Assembly: GCF_900112485.1 (NCBI RefSeq)
Contig: NZ_FOMG01000008.1
Span: 62,001-126,000 of the forward strand
Length of the DNA: 64,000 nucleotides
Direction: 5' to 3'
Source: Clostridium uliginosum
GTDB taxonomy: Bacteria; Bacillota; Clostridia; Clostridiales; Clostridiaceae
The notes below the pieces were generated by a model that was given only the letters and a program-made list of their open reading frames with translations, was not told where the DNA came from and did no database searches. Positions within the stretch are counted from its first letter, which is position 1, and every line of letters begins with the position of its first letter. Shown here piece after piece: positions 1-9,685 of this stretch. Both the position numbers and the translations under genes were made by a program.

Positions 1-2
1 TA

Positions 3-203
3 GAAAATTTAAGTAAAGGTGTAAAAATAAAATTAGTAGAAGATGATAGATTACAAGTAGAGTTATTTGTTATGGTTGAATATGGAACAAAGATATCTGT
101 TATATCTAATAACATAATTCAAAAAGTTCGTTATAGTGTTGAAAATTACACAGGACTAAAGGTTTCATCAATAACAGTAAATGTGCAAGCGGTAAGAGTC
201 TAG
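3..203 (+). CDS. Asp23/Gls24 family envelope stress protein (C-terminal part)
   Basis: The frame is open from the window edge to a TAG at 201-203, so only the last 66 residues are visible. The segment VELFVMVEYGTKISVISNNI followed by a run ending in VNVQAV is the typical second half of the Asp23/Gls24 (DUF322) fold. In Firmicutes one copy of this family usually precedes the fakA-type DAK2 gene, as here, where the gap is 13 bp and holds the next gene's ribosome binding site. Family members are small cytosolic or membrane-tethered proteins linked to envelope stress; the exact role is not known. The start lies outside the window. Confidence 0.85.
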   Translation, partial: ENLSKGVKIKLVEDDRLQVELFVMVEYGTKISVISNNIIQKVRYSVENYTGLKVSSITVNVQAVRV

Positions 204-216
204 GAGGTTAAATTAG

Positions 217-1851
217 ATGGAATTTAAAAAAATTAATGGCCATGATTTTTATAACATGGTTGTAAATGCTAGTAATAGGTTATTAGAACAAAGTGATTTT
301 GTAAATGCTTTAAATGTTTTTCCGGTGCCTGATGGAGATACTGGAACAAATATGTCAATGACTTTTAAAGCAGCGGTTAAGGAAATAGAGAATGTATCGT
401 CTAATTCTATTGGAGAAATGTCTAAAAAATTAGCTAAGGGTGCTTTGATGGGAGCTAGAGGAAACTCTGGAGTTATTCTATCCCAAATATTAAGAGGTAT
501 TTCTAAAGGATTGGAAGGCAAAGAAGAAGTTGATGCTACCGAATTTGCAATTGGATTTTATGAGGGATCAAATGCTGCATATAAGGCAGTTATGAGACCG
601 ACAGAAGGTACTATACTTTCAGTAATAAGAGCAGCTTCAGAAGCAGCTGTTGCATCAGATGCTGAAGATATAATATCTTTAATGGAAGAAATAAATAAAG
701 AAGCAAAAATAATGCTTGATAGAACTCCAGAATTACTACCAGCTTTAAAGAAGGCCAAAGTAGTTGATTCAGGTGGAATGGGTCTTTATATCATACTTAA
801 AGGTATGCTTGAAGCTTTAAAAGATGGAATTCAAGCAGAAATACAAGATATAAAGATAGGTTTAGCAGATACAAAAGTTGGAGCGCAATCTACTGAAGAA
901 GTTGACATTAAATTCGGATATTGTACTGAATTTATAATACTTGGAGATTCAAAAAAATCAAATGAGTTTAGAGACAAAATTGAACCTCTTGGAGATTCTA
1001 TGATTGTTGTAGGATATGAGGATGTAATTAAAGTTCATATTCATACCAATGATCCAGGATTGGTTTTATCTCATGCAGTAGCTGTAGGTGAGTTATCAAA
1101 GATTAAGATTGATAATATGAGAGAAGAACATAGAGAATTGCTAAGTGACTTAGATTCAACTGAAAATATAGAAGAAGCTTCAGAAGTTGAACATAAAAAG
1201 TATGCATTTATAACAGTTGCAATGGGTGATGGAATTGTAAAGATATTCAAGGATTCTGGCGTTGATTATGTCATAGAAGGTGGGCAAACAATGAACCCAT
1301 CAACTCAAGATATATTAGATTGCATAGAAAAAATAAGTGCAGATCATATTTTTATAATGCCAAATAATAAAAATATAATTATGGCAGCTAATCAAGCATC
1401 AGAAATCTCAGATAAGAATATAATAGTAATACCTACAACAACTATTCCTCAAGGAATTGCATGTGTTACTATGTTTAATCCAGAATCGGAAGTAGATCAA
1501 AATGTTGAAGAACTAAATGATGTTATCAATTCAGTTAAAACTGGATCTGTAACTTATGCTGTGCGAGATACTGAAATTGATGGAATAGAAATTAAAGAAG
1601 GAAATATGTTAGGTCTAGTAGAAGGTAAAATAAAACACGTAGGAGAAGATACAATATCTGTTACAAAAAAAGTTTTACAAGATATGTTAGATGATGAAAG
1701 TGAATTAGTTACCATTTATTATGGGGAAGAAATGGAAGAAGATAAGGTTAATGAATTTGTAAGTGAGCTAGAAAACGAATATCAAGATTTAGATATTCAA
1801 TGTTACAAAGGAAATCAACCTTTATATTATTTTTTAATGTCAGTAGAGTAA
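217..1851 (+). CDS. fakA: Fatty acid kinase A-like DAK2/DegV domain protein (YloV/FakA)
   Basis: This 544-residue protein has the architecture of FakA: an N-terminal DAK2 (DhaL-like) ATP-binding domain with the metal-binding DGDTGTN motif at residues 39-45 and the GARGNSGVILSQ block at 79-90, a middle linker, and a C-terminal DegV-related region. In the known family the protein phosphorylates fatty acids held by a FakB (DegV) partner, giving acyl-phosphate for PlsX/PlsY phospholipid synthesis. No fakB is in this window, but plsX is about 10 kb downstream. The ATG at 217 is preceded by AGGAGG. It is probably co-transcribed with the Asp23 gene and ends at the terminator at 1932-1958. The family assignment is firm; substrate use in this organism is inferred. 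Confidence 0.9.
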   Translation: MEFKKINGHDFYNMVVNASNRLLEQSDFVNALNVFPVPDGDTGTNMSMTFKAAVKEIENVSSNSIGEMSKKLAKGALMGARGNSGVILSQILRGISKGLEGKEEVDATEFAIGFYEGSNAAYKAVMRPTEGTILSVIRAASEAAVASDAEDIISLMEEINKEAKIMLDRTPELLPALKKAKVVDSGGMGLYIILKGMLEALKDGIQAEIQDIKIGLADTKVGAQSTEEVDIKFGYCTEFIILGDSKKSNEFRDKIEPLGDSMIVVGYEDVIKVHIHTNDPGLVLSHAVAVGELSKIKIDNMREEHRELLSDLDSTENIEEASEVEHKKYAFITVAMGDGIVKIFKDSGVDYVIEGGQTMNPSTQDILDCIEKISADHIFIMPNNKNIIMAANQASEISDKNIIVIPTTTIPQGIACVTMFNPESEVDQNVEELNDVINSVKTGSVTYAVRDTEIDGIEIKEGNMLGLVEGKIKHVGEDTISVTKKVLQDMLDDESELVTIYYGEEMEEDKVNEFVSELENEYQDLDIQCYKGNQPLYYFLMSVE

Positions 1852-1931
1852 TATAATTAAATTTAAATTATTTGATGATTTTGTTTAAATATGAAATTAA
1901 ATAGAGAAAATATAGATATTAGAGAATTTTT

Positions 1932-1958
1932 AAAAGCACCTTAATTGGTGCTTTTTTT
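1932..1958 (+). terminator. Intrinsic terminator after fakA
   Basis: The stem AAAAGCACC / GGTGCTTTT with a 6-nt loop is followed by a T run. The T run ends directly at the GGAGG of recG, so the recG ribosome binding site starts right behind the terminator. This suggests some read-through or a recG promoter inside or before the hairpin. Confidence 0.85.
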
Positions 1959-1972
1959 GGAGGATAAATTTA

Positions 1973-4006
1973 ATGGATATATATAGCAATATTTCTTCAT
2001 TGAAGGGAGTAGGACCAAAACTAACAGAAAAATTAAATAAATGCAGTATTTTTAACATTTTAGATCTTTTATTATATTTTCCAAGAGATTATGAATTTGT
2101 TAATGGTAATATGTCATTTGATGAAATAATAGATGATGAGAAGCAGATATTAAGATGTAAGGTTGCAAGAATAAAAGGTGATATTAGAACCAAAACAGGT
2201 AAAACTTTAACTGTAATAGAATTTGATTATTGTGAGCATAAAATTTATGGGAAATGGTTTAATCAACAGTATATAAAGAATACTATTTATAGAGGAAATA
2301 TTTATAATTTAATGGGTAAATTTAAGAAAATTGGAAAAACTCTCGAAGTAATTAATCCAACTATAGTATGTGAGGAAGCATTGGAAAATAGAATTTTACC
2401 TAAGTATCCACTCAAAGGAGACATAAGCAACAAATTAATTGAGAAATTAATTAATAGCATTATTTCTTCTATAGAAATAAAAGAAAATTTACCAAATCAA
2501 ATACTAAACAAATATGCATTAATATCATTAAATGATGCAATAAAAGATATACATTTTCCAAATGATAAAAATAGTTTGGAAAAAGCCAAACTTAGGCTTA
2601 AATTTCAAGAGTTATTTACTTATTCTTTAAAATTATTGTTAATAAAATATAAACTTAAGGGAAACAAAGATGGTATATCTTTTGAATGGACGAATGAACT
2701 AAGGAATTTTAAAGAGAAAATACCATATAAGCTTACTAGTGCTCAAACAAAAGTAGTTAGGGAAATTTTAAGAGATCAAAAATCTGAAAGTTCAATGAAT
2801 AGATTAGTTCAAGGTGATGTTGGAAGTGGTAAAACGATAGTTGCGCTAATTGCAATATTTAATATTATAAAAAATGGATATCAATGCGCATTCATGGCAC
2901 CAACAGAAATTCTGGCAACCCAACATTATGAAGAATCTATTAAACTTTTTGAAGGCTTTAATATAGAAATAGAAATATTGACAGGAAGTACTTCTTTAAA
3001 AGAAAAGAAGAGAATCAAGCAAAGAATTAAAGATGAAAAACCAATATTAATCATAGGTACTCATGCACTTTTCCAAGATGATGTTGAGTTTAGTAAATTA
3101 GGACTTATAATTACTGATGAGCAACATCGCTTTGGCGTGGAACAAAGGAGTAAATTAATCAATAAAGGGAAGCAAGCAGACTGTTTGGTAATGACAGCTA
3201 CTCCAATTCCTAGAACATTAGCTCTTTATTTATATTCTGATTTAGATGTATCTATAATTGATGAATTACCACCAGGCAGAAAGAAAATAGAAACAAGATT
3301 TTATCAAGATAATAATAGAGATATAGGATATGAACTAGCACTTAAAGAAATAGAAAAAGGAAGACAAATATATATTGTTTGTCCACTTATTGAAGAAGAC
3401 GAAAAAGAGCAATTAAATTCTGTTGAGACTTTATATAATAAGCTAAATCAAGGGATATTTAAAAATTCAGGCGTTGAAATACTTCATGGAAAGATGAAAG
3501 CAATTGAAAAACAAGATATTATAACTAGATTTAAAAATAATGAATTTAAAGTTCTAATTTCTACAACAGTAATTGAAGTAGGCGTTAATGTACCGAATGC
3601 ATCAGTAATGATAGTGGAAAATGCAGAAAGATTTGGGCTAGCACAACTTCATCAATTAAGAGGAAGAGTTGGAAGAGGAGAGTATGCTTCATATTGCATT
3701 TTGATAGCTAAAGCAAAGAGTAATATAACTAAGAAAAGAATGATGATAATGACAGAGTCTTGTGATGGCTTTTTTATATCAGAAGAGGATTTAAAGTTAA
3801 GAGGTGCTGGAGAAATGTTTGGAAGAAAACAAAGTGGTGATGAAGGCTTTATATTAGCTGATTTATATGAAGATATAAATATATTGAGAGCTGCAAAAGC
3901 TGAAGCCACTAATATACTAAAAAGTAATTCTAAAGATAATTTTGAACTAATAAATGAAATGCAAAAAAACTTAGAAAAAAGCAGTAAATACATTTGTTTT
4001 AATTAA
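1973..4006 (+). CDS. recG: ATP-dependent DNA helicase RecG
   Basis: The 677 residues match the usual length of RecG. The N-terminal wedge/OB region is followed by a superfamily 2 helicase core with Walker A GDVGSGKT near residue 281, the DEQH box (ITDEQHRFG) near 380, MTATPIPRT, and the C-terminal helicase motifs including QLRGRVGRG. RecG remodels stalled replication forks and branched recombination intermediates. The ATG at 1973 has GGAGG 10 nt upstream. The gene opens a run of plus-strand genes with rsmD, coaD and a coiled-coil gene; the gap to rsmD is 62 bp with no clear terminator. Confidence 0.97.
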   Translation: MDIYSNISSLKGVGPKLTEKLNKCSIFNILDLLLYFPRDYEFVNGNMSFDEIIDDEKQILRCKVARIKGDIRTKTGKTLTVIEFDYCEHKIYGKWFNQQYIKNTIYRGNIYNLMGKFKKIGKTLEVINPTIVCEEALENRILPKYPLKGDISNKLIEKLINSIISSIEIKENLPNQILNKYALISLNDAIKDIHFPNDKNSLEKAKLRLKFQELFTYSLKLLLIKYKLKGNKDGISFEWTNELRNFKEKIPYKLTSAQTKVVREILRDQKSESSMNRLVQGDVGSGKTIVALIAIFNIIKNGYQCAFMAPTEILATQHYEESIKLFEGFNIEIEILTGSTSLKEKKRIKQRIKDEKPILIIGTHALFQDDVEFSKLGLIITDEQHRFGVEQRSKLINKGKQADCLVMTATPIPRTLALYLYSDLDVSIIDELPPGRKKIETRFYQDNNRDIGYELALKEIEKGRQIYIVCPLIEEDEKEQLNSVETLYNKLNQGIFKNSGVEILHGKMKAIEKQDIITRFKNNEFKVLISTTVIEVGVNVPNASVMIVENAERFGLAQLHQLRGRVGRGEYASYCILIAKAKSNITKKRMMIMTESCDGFFISEEDLKLRGAGEMFGRKQSGDEGFILADLYEDINILRAAKAEATNILKSNSKDNFELINEMQKNLEKSSKYICFN

Positions 4007-4068
4007 ATTGAATTATTATATACAAATGTGTTAATATATTTAGTATATACCGTTAAGGAGGAATACTT

Positions 4069-4626
4069 TTGAGAATAATATCAGGAAAAGCAAGAGGACG
4101 TAAATTAATACCTCCAGCAACAATGGAAACTAGACCTACATTAGACAGAGTAAAAGAAGCTATGTTTAGTATGATTCAAGGATACATACCTAATGCAGTT
4201 GTTGTTGATGTGTTTGCAGGGACTGGCAGTTTAGGATTAGAGTCAGCAAGTAGAGGATCGAAGGAAGTTTATTTAATAGATAAAAGTTCCGTAACATTTC
4301 CACTTTTAAAACAAAATATAGATAATCTTAAGTTTCAAGATTTTTGTTTTCCATTAAATATGGATTCATATGAGGCTTTAAAAAGATTAGCTAAAAAAGG
4401 AATAAAATTTGATATAATTTTTATAGATCCACCATATTGCAAGGAAATGATTCCAGAAGCTATGAAAATAGTTAAAAAAGAGGATATGTTAAGTAGAGAT
4501 GGCATAATTGTAACTAAAATTGATACAATAGAAGAAATTTATGATGGATATGAAGATATAATGTTAACAAGAAGTAAAAAATATGGAAATACAACTATAT
4601 GTTTTTATAAGTATAAGGAGGACTAA
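4069..4626 (+). CDS. rsmD: 16S rRNA (guanine(966)-N(2))-methyltransferase RsmD
   Basis: The 185-residue protein begins [13 protein letters not shown], characteristic of RsmD, and has the SAM-binding loop [12 protein letters not shown] and the catalytic N-methyltransferase motif DPPY near residue 120. It methylates N2 of G966 in 16S rRNA during 30S assembly. The start is a TTG with TAAGGAGG 8 nt upstream; no ATG gives a better N-terminus. It is separated from coaD by 1 bp, an rsmD-coaD pairing common in Firmicutes. Confidence 0.95.
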   Translation: MRIISGKARGRKLIPPATMETRPTLDRVKEAMFSMIQGYIPNAVVVDVFAGTGSLGLESASRGSKEVYLIDKSSVTFPLLKQNIDNLKFQDFCFPLNMDSYEALKRLAKKGIKFDIIFIDPPYCKEMIPEAMKIVKKEDMLSRDGIIVTKIDTIEEIYDGYEDIMLTRSKKYGNTTICFYKYKED

Positions 4627-4627
4627 C

Positions 4628-5107
4628 ATGAAAGTGGCTGTTTACCCAGGAAGCTTTGACCCTGTGACGAATGGACATCTGGATATTATACAAAGAGGAT
4701 CAAAGGTTTTTGATAAACTTATCATAGGTGTTTTAGTCAATGTTGAAAAAAAAGGACTTTTTGAAATAGAAGAGAGAGTAGAATTAATAAAGAGAGTAAC
4801 AAAGCACTTAAGCAATGTGGAAGTTATTAGTTTTAATGGACTTTTAATAGATTTTCTAAAAAAAAGCAAAGCACAAATTATTTTAAAAGGACTTAGAGCT
4901 GTATCTGATTTTGAGTATGAATTTAAGATGGCTCTTATGAATAATAAGTTAGATCCTAATATTGAAACTGTTTTCATGATGACATCAGCAGAATATTCAT
5001 ATTTAAGCTCTTCATCAGTAAAACAAGTAGCTAAATTTGGAGGATGTATTGAAGGTCTTGTACCGAAAGAAATTATTTCAGATGTAATTATTAGGAGTAA
5101 AATTTAA
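4628..5107 (+). CDS. coaD: Pantetheine-phosphate adenylyltransferase CoaD
   Basis: The 159-residue protein has the nucleotidyltransferase motif TNGH at residues 14-17 within the start [12 protein letters not shown], and the C-terminal SSSSVK block (ISSTxxR type). It transfers AMP from ATP to 4'-phosphopantetheine, the penultimate step of coenzyme A synthesis. A longer frame opens upstream at 4583, but the ATG at 4628 has AAGGAGG at the right distance and gives the family N-terminus. CoA supply fits with the nearby pta-ackA and acpP genes, though they are not in the same operon. Confidence 0.96.
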   Translation: MKVAVYPGSFDPVTNGHLDIIQRGSKVFDKLIIGVLVNVEKKGLFEIEERVELIKRVTKHLSNVEVISFNGLLIDFLKKSKAQIILKGLRAVSDFEYEFKMALMNNKLDPNIETVFMMTSAEYSYLSSSSVKQVAKFGGCIEGLVPKEIISDVIIRSKI

Positions 5108-5118
5108 GGAGTGGTATT

Positions 5119-5661
5119 ATGGAAAAAATGGATGTAAATATTATGGAGCTGTTAGAATATTTACAAGATTTAGTTGATAATTCACCTAAAGTACCTATAA
5201 GTGGAAAAATAATGGTTGATAAGAAAGAAATTCTTGAAGTAGTTGATCAAATAATAAATTATTTACCAGACCAATTTAAAAAGGCACAATGGGTTATGAA
5301 TGAAAGAGAAAGAATTCTTGGAGAAGCTAAAAAAGAATATGATTCAGTTAAAAAAGAAACTATGGTAATTATGAGACAAAATGTTGAGAGTCATGATATC
5401 GTTAAAGAAGCTAAAATAAGGGGACAAGAAATCATAGCCTCAGCACAAAGAGATGCTAAGGCAATAAGATTAGGTTCAAGAGAATATTCAGATGAAATTT
5501 TATCCCAACTTGATAGAGAGATAGAAGCTCAAAAAGAAATATTAATAAAGGGACTTCAAGGTAGTTTTGAAACAGTAGCAAAAGATGTAGATGGAACTTT
5601 AACAAGTGCATGTACAACAATAAGGGATAATATAAAAGAATTAAGAGGAATGAAAAAATAA
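5119..5661 (+). CDS. Coiled-coil protein of unknown function (often named ATPase)
   Basis: I do not assign a function. The 180-residue protein is highly charged, lacks membrane segments, signal peptide and Walker motifs, and from about residue 55 to 155 reads as a long helix/coiled coil rich in K, E, Q and A. Homologues in clostridia sit after coaD and are sometimes labelled ATPase or V-ATPase subunit H-like because of the coiled coil; there is no nucleotide-binding motif to justify the first name. A DivIVA- or MukB-like structural role is possible but unproven. The ATG has AAGGAGTG upstream. Its 3' end overlaps the 3' end of the convergent ylbJ by 21 bp. Confidence 0.75.
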   Translation: MEKMDVNIMELLEYLQDLVDNSPKVPISGKIMVDKKEILEVVDQIINYLPDQFKKAQWVMNERERILGEAKKEYDSVKKETMVIMRQNVESHDIVKEAKIRGQEIIASAQRDAKAIRLGSREYSDEILSQLDREIEAQKEILIKGLQGSFETVAKDVDGTLTSACTTIRDNIKELRGMKK

Positions 5662-6813
5662 AGAATATAACATTTTAAATATTAAAGTTAAAAATATTAA
5701 TATAAATACTGGCAAAAAGTATATATATGCATTTGTGCCTGAAGTTATTCCTAAAGTAGAGGTTGTAATACTTGTTGGTATAATTTTTACAAGTAAATAT
5801 GTTATTATGAAACTAAAAATTCCTTGAACAAACTTTAAAAATATATATTTAGAATAGGAGATTTTAAAGTTATTCATAAAAGCGCTTATTTGTGCAATTC
5901 CAGATAAGCCTGAAAAAGAGCATAAAAAGCTGATTATACCTAATTTGATAGGGATTGAAATATTTAAATTAGAAACTAGACTACATCCGTTAGTCATTTC
6001 TATGCTACCTAAAAATAATGAAAATAAAGTTCCAGCTTTTATGTTTAGTAAGGTTTCAATAAACTTAAATATATAATTTATATAGGAATTATTTTTTATA
6101 AGAGATATTATAACGGAAAACATGACTATAAAGCCTCCTATTGTTATAGTTGTAGTTATTCCGTTTTCAATTGCATTTTTTATCGCTTGACCAAAATTTA
6201 CTTTTTTTTGTTTTATAGAACTAGAGGTTTCAATTTGCCTTGATGTTCTATTTTTTTTTGTTATAAGTGCTATAAAAATAGCAGATAAATAATTGCCTGC
6301 AAGCAATAAATAACCTAAACTAGGATTACCTAAAAGAGCTGAACCTACAGAACCAATTAAAAATAATGGCCCAACATTTGATGCTACATTTAAAAGTCTT
6401 TGGCATTCATCTTTATTAATATGACCTAAAGAATATAGATCAACTGAATACTTTGCACCTAATGGATAGCCACATAAAAAACTAGCAACAATAGGAAAGG
6501 AACAAGCTTTTGATAATCCTAATGGCTTACAAATCAATGGACCAAGAATCTTTGAATAAAGTGTTATACCATCATAGAATATTAGCAAATTACAAGTCAC
6601 TAAAAATGGAAATGTAGATGGAACTATAGCTGTATACCATAATTTACAGCCAACTATAGCGGCAGCTGTACATTGCTTTATATTTAGGATGAAAAGTAAT
6701 ATAAATATAGAACAGAGTATACATAATATGAAATTTTTTTCGATATTTAGCTGTTTTATGAAAAGAACAATAAGTGCAATAATTAAAAACCATAAGATAA
6801 TAATACAATTCAT
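5641..6813 (-). CDS. ylbJ: Sporulation integral membrane protein YlbJ
   Basis: The 390-residue minus-strand protein is strongly hydrophobic with about eight to ten membrane spans and resembles nucleoside-transporter/gate-domain proteins of the YlbJ/SpoIIIAE-like group. In Bacillus and Clostridium YlbJ is needed for spore formation and is expressed in the mother cell. An upstream in-frame ATG at 6864 would add 17 residues, but the ATG at 6813 is preceded by GGAGTG at good spacing and gives a natural membrane N-terminus (MNCIIILWFL), so I chose it. It converges on the coiled-coil gene with a 21 bp overlap. I could not identify a convincing sigma-E promoter upstream. Confidence 0.88.
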   Translation of the reverse strand: MNCIIILWFLIIALIVLFIKQLNIEKNFILCILCSIFILLFILNIKQCTAAAIVGCKLWYTAIVPSTFPFLVTCNLLIFYDGITLYSKILGPLICKPLGLSKACSFPIVASFLCGYPLGAKYSVDLYSLGHINKDECQRLLNVASNVGPLFLIGSVGSALLGNPSLGYLLLAGNYLSAIFIALITKKNRTSRQIETSSSIKQKKVNFGQAIKNAIENGITTTITIGGFIVMFSVIISLIKNNSYINYIFKFIETLLNIKAGTLFSLFLGSIEMTNGCSLVSNLNISIPIKLGIISFLCSFSGLSGIAQISAFMNNFKISYSKYIFLKFVQGIFSFIITYLLVKIIPTSITTSTLGITSGTNAYIYFLPVFILIFLTLIFKMLYSLFFHSS

Positions 6814-6906
6814 GAAATCACTCCAATCTTTAGTATTTATCTGATAGCTAGTATCCTGTAACACTATTTTGATATAAAATTATATTTTCAATGGCTACAC
6901 AATCCT

Positions 6907-6974
6907 AGATAAGTTCTTCTAAGAACAGTAGAGTAATCATTATGGATGAATTACAATTGAATTTAAGAAGAACT
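6907..6974. repeat. Inverted copies of the AAGTTCTTCT motif
   Basis: AGATAAGTTCTTCTAA at 6907-6922 and its inverse (AAGAAGAACTT near 6965) flank about 45 bp. The same 16-mer core recurs as part of a 25-26 bp repeat at 34195-34220 and, inverted, at 59795-59819. The origin is unknown. It lies in the 351 bp gap between the minus-strand genes ylbJ and tmcAL, next to a larger repeat. Confidence 0.55.
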
Positions 6975-6975
6975 T

Positions 6976-7139
6976 TAGGCATTTCCCAAGAAATAACTAG
7001 TCAATTTTCTTGTCTTTTTTGTACTATATTGCGTCAGTAAAGGCAGTTAATAACAGTAGTATTAATTGCCTCCACTTCTTTGTCTAGTTCAAAAAATCCT
7101 AAGAATTTTTGACTAGTTATTTATTTTGCAATGCCTTAT
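6976..7139. repeat. Palindromic intergenic element, family I, long copy
   Basis: This 164 bp element begins TAGGCATTT, ends AATGCCTTAT, and has subterminal inverted blocks AAATAACTAGTCA / TGACTAGTTATTTATTTT. By eye it is about 80% identical over its length to 12847-13010, including internal blocks such as TAATAACAGTAGTATTAA and TTGTCTAGTTCAAAAAAT. It has no coding capacity. The structure suggests a MITE or a REP-like element. Confidence 0.8.
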
Positions 7140-7164
7140 ATCCTTATAGTTATGTTAAATATTG

Positions 7165-8361
7165 TTATATTATGATAGGGCTAGTTAAATAATCTTGCAT
7201 AGGATTTATTTTATTATTTAAAATGGAATAAGCTTTTGTTCCTAAAATATCAATTTTCATATGATCATTTATATTTTTTTTAGGGAGTTTAGTAATTATA
7301 TCAATAGAACTACTCTTTTTTATTCTTTTTAAAATTTTTTTACCATTAGAATTGAATCCAAGCACTCTGCAATAAGGAGTTGATTTTTTTGATAATTTCA
7401 ATAAATCATATTCTTCAAGATTTAAAAATGATTGAGTTAGTATTCTATTTATTCTAGTATACGTATATCTTTTACTTTTAGATTTTAATATTAATTCATT
7501 TAAAGAATTTGAATTTATTACTTCTTTTAAAATTTTATTATCTAAACCTTCTGATATGTCAGGTAGATTGCTAAGAGAATTGCCATTCATCAATAATTTA
7601 TACTTAATATACTTAAACATATCCTCTTCAAATACAAAGCTATAATGTGAAGAAGATAAATCATTTAAAATATCATAACTTTCTTTAGGAAGATCCTCTT
7701 TTAAATCTCTTATATCTCCTTTTTTTAAATGATTTCGTATTGAGGTTGCTGATGAAAATGTAGAACTTAAGCACTTGTCATTATATTTTGAACCTTCTCT
7801 TTTTAAAGTAATAGGGATTATTGAACTATGTAATGACTTTAAAGCTTTAATATATTCAATACCTAAAATGTTATTTGAGTTTGAAATTATCTTTAAGATA
7901 TCATCACATTTCAAATATTCACTTAAAGCATTAGCCCTACTTGAATGAAAAGGAAGGCCTAAACTTAAATAATTTTTTAACAAAAATTTATATTTTTCTG
8001 GTTCAAATGCCAATACATTTGATATATCTTCCAAGATTTTGACATTTCCTTCTTCGCTTCCAAAGTATATATTGTCAATTATATTTAATGAATTTAACAA
8101 AGATATACCTCCAAAAGCAAAATGTTCAGCAGATGACAATGAATACACTAATGGAAGTTCAATTATTAAATCGATACCATTTCTAAGAGCCATTTCAGTC
8201 CTCTTCCACTTATCTATAAAAGCAGGAACACCTCTTTGCATAAAATTACCACTCATAACACAAACAATACCATCTGATTGAGTATCTAATTTACATTTAT
8301 TTAAATGATATTCATGTCCTTTATGAAAGGGATTATATTCTGTAATTATTCCTGTAATCAT
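7165..8361 (-). CDS. tmcAL: tRNA(Met) cytidine acetate ligase TmcAL
   Basis: The 398-residue protein begins MITGIITEYNPFHKGHEYHL, with the nucleotidyltransferase HxGH motif at residues 13-16. This is the YlbM family, shown in Bacillus to activate acetate with ATP and acetylate the wobble cytidine of elongator tRNA-Met (ac4C34). The minus-strand ATG has AAGGAGTG upstream. It is divergent from pta-ackA, with about 300 bp between them. Length and the C-terminal region fit the family; the function here rests on that similarity. Confidence 0.93.
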   Translation of the reverse strand: MITGIITEYNPFHKGHEYHLNKCKLDTQSDGIVCVMSGNFMQRGVPAFIDKWKRTEMALRNGIDLIIELPLVYSLSSAEHFAFGGISLLNSLNIIDNIYFGSEEGNVKILEDISNVLAFEPEKYKFLLKNYLSLGLPFHSSRANALSEYLKCDDILKIISNSNNILGIEYIKALKSLHSSIIPITLKREGSKYNDKCLSSTFSSATSIRNHLKKGDIRDLKEDLPKESYDILNDLSSSHYSFVFEEDMFKYIKYKLLMNGNSLSNLPDISEGLDNKILKEVINSNSLNELILKSKSKRYTYTRINRILTQSFLNLEEYDLLKLSKKSTPYCRVLGFNSNGKKILKRIKKSSSIDIITKLPKKNINDHMKIDILGTKAYSILNNKINPMQDYLTSPIII

Positions 8362-8661
8362 AATTTAAACACTCCTTATAAAAGATAATATAAAAATATT
8401 ATATCATATGAAAGTTAATGAATTTTTTTTCGTTAAATAATTATCAATAATAAAAAGCAATATTACATAGAATAAAAATATTAATAAAATAAAAAATAAT
8501 ATTATCAGATAATTTTGAGTATTTCAAATCAAATAACTTCTATTTTATAATCAAATTTAGTTGAAAAAACTAGTGATAAAGTAGTATATTAAGATAATAA
8601 AGGAAAGTAGTGTATTAATATAATTAAAAAAGATAAGACACTTGAAAGGGGAATGTTTTAT
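8362..8661. other. Divergent intergenic region between tmcAL and pta
   Basis: This 300 bp gap is extremely AT-rich (several A- and T-tracts) and carries no open frame or strong palindrome. It must contain the promoters of both flanking genes. Only the pta promoter could be proposed with a spacing-consistent pair of boxes (8523-8551). Confidence 0.6.
8523..8551 (+). promoter_or_regulatory. Candidate sigma-A promoter of pta-ackA
   Basis: TTCAAA at 8523-8528 is followed after 17 bp by TATAAT at 8546-8551. The predicted start, near 8558, would give a leader of about 100 nt before pta. The -35 box matches the consensus at only four of six positions. Confidence 0.5.
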
Positions 8662-9663
8662 ATGGAACTTATGGAAAAGATATGGAGTAGAGCTAAATCT
8701 GATAAGAAAAATATAGTATTAGCGGAAGGAAATGAGCAAAGAAATATTACTGCAGCACAAAAAATAGTTGAATTAGGTTTAGCTAACCCGATTTTAATTG
8801 GAGATAGAGAAGAAATATTAAAAAAAGCAAATGAAATAAATGTAGATATATCTAAGGTTCAAATAATAGACCCTAATGACTCAGACAAGCTACAAGAATA
8901 TATAGAGAGTTTTTATGAACTTAGAAAAAATAAAGGAATGACAATGACAAAGGCAGAAAAGATAGTTAGAGATCCACTTTACTTTGCAACAATGATGGTA
9001 AAATTAGATGATGCAGATGGAATGGTATCAGGAGCGGTACACACCACAGGAGATTTACTTAGACCAGGATTACAAATTATAAAAACAGCACCAGGTGTAT
9101 CTGTTGTTTCAAGTTTCTTTATAATGAATATTCCAGGATCAAATTATGGGGTAGATGGTACTTTAATATTTGCAGATTGCGCAGTTAATCCAAATCCTGA
9201 TGAGGATCAATTAGCGGCAATAGCAATAGCAACAGCTGAAACAGCTGAAAGACTTTGCAAAATAGAACCTAGAGTAGCAATGCTATCATTTTCTACAATG
9301 GGAAGTGCCGATAACGCTATGGTAGATAAAGTTAGAAATGCAACAGAAAAAGCAAAAGCATTAAGACCAAATTTATTAATAGATGGAGAATTACAATTAG
9401 ATGCTGCAATAGTTAAAAAAGTAGCAGATCAAAAAGCTCCTAATAGTGAAGTAGCTGGAAGAGCTAATGTACTAGTGTTTCCAGATTTACAGTCAGGAAA
9501 TATAGGATATAAATTAGTTCAAAGATTTGCTAATGCAGATGCTATAGGACCTGTTTGTCAAGGATTTGCAAAACCAATAAATGATTTATCAAGAGGATGT
9601 AGTGCAGATGATATAGTAAATGTTGTTGCATTAACAGCAGTTCAAGCACAAAATGTTAAATAA
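8662..9663 (+). CDS. pta: Phosphate acetyltransferase
   Basis: The 333-residue protein begins [20 protein letters not shown] and is the short, single-domain bacterial Pta, as in other clostridia. It converts acetyl-CoA and phosphate to acetyl phosphate and CoA. An in-frame ATG at 8653 lies only one base from the AAAGGGG ribosome binding site, so the ATG at 8662 is preferred. ackA follows after 22 bp with its own ribosome binding site, the classic acetate operon that gives ATP in saccharolytic clostridia. Acetyl phosphate may also act as a phosphodonor in signalling. Confidence 0.96.
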   Translation: MELMEKIWSRAKSDKKNIVLAEGNEQRNITAAQKIVELGLANPILIGDREEILKKANEINVDISKVQIIDPNDSDKLQEYIESFYELRKNKGMTMTKAEKIVRDPLYFATMMVKLDDADGMVSGAVHTTGDLLRPGLQIIKTAPGVSVVSSFFIMNIPGSNYGVDGTLIFADCAVNPNPDEDQLAAIAIATAETAERLCKIEPRVAMLSFSTMGSADNAMVDKVRNATEKAKALRPNLLIDGELQLDAAIVKKVADQKAPNSEVAGRANVLVFPDLQSGNIGYKLVQRFANADAIGPVCQGFAKPINDLSRGCSADDIVNVVALTAVQAQNVK

Positions 9664-9685
9664 TTTAAAAGGAGATAGAACAATT

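Noticed and set aside
4583..4627. Longer coaD product starting inside rsmD
   Set aside because: The extra residues have no family counterpart, and the ATG at 4628 has a strong ribosome binding site.
6976..7139. CRISPR repeat-spacer structure
   Set aside because: The repeats are dispersed single palindromes kilobases apart, not direct repeats at regular spacing; no cas gene is present.
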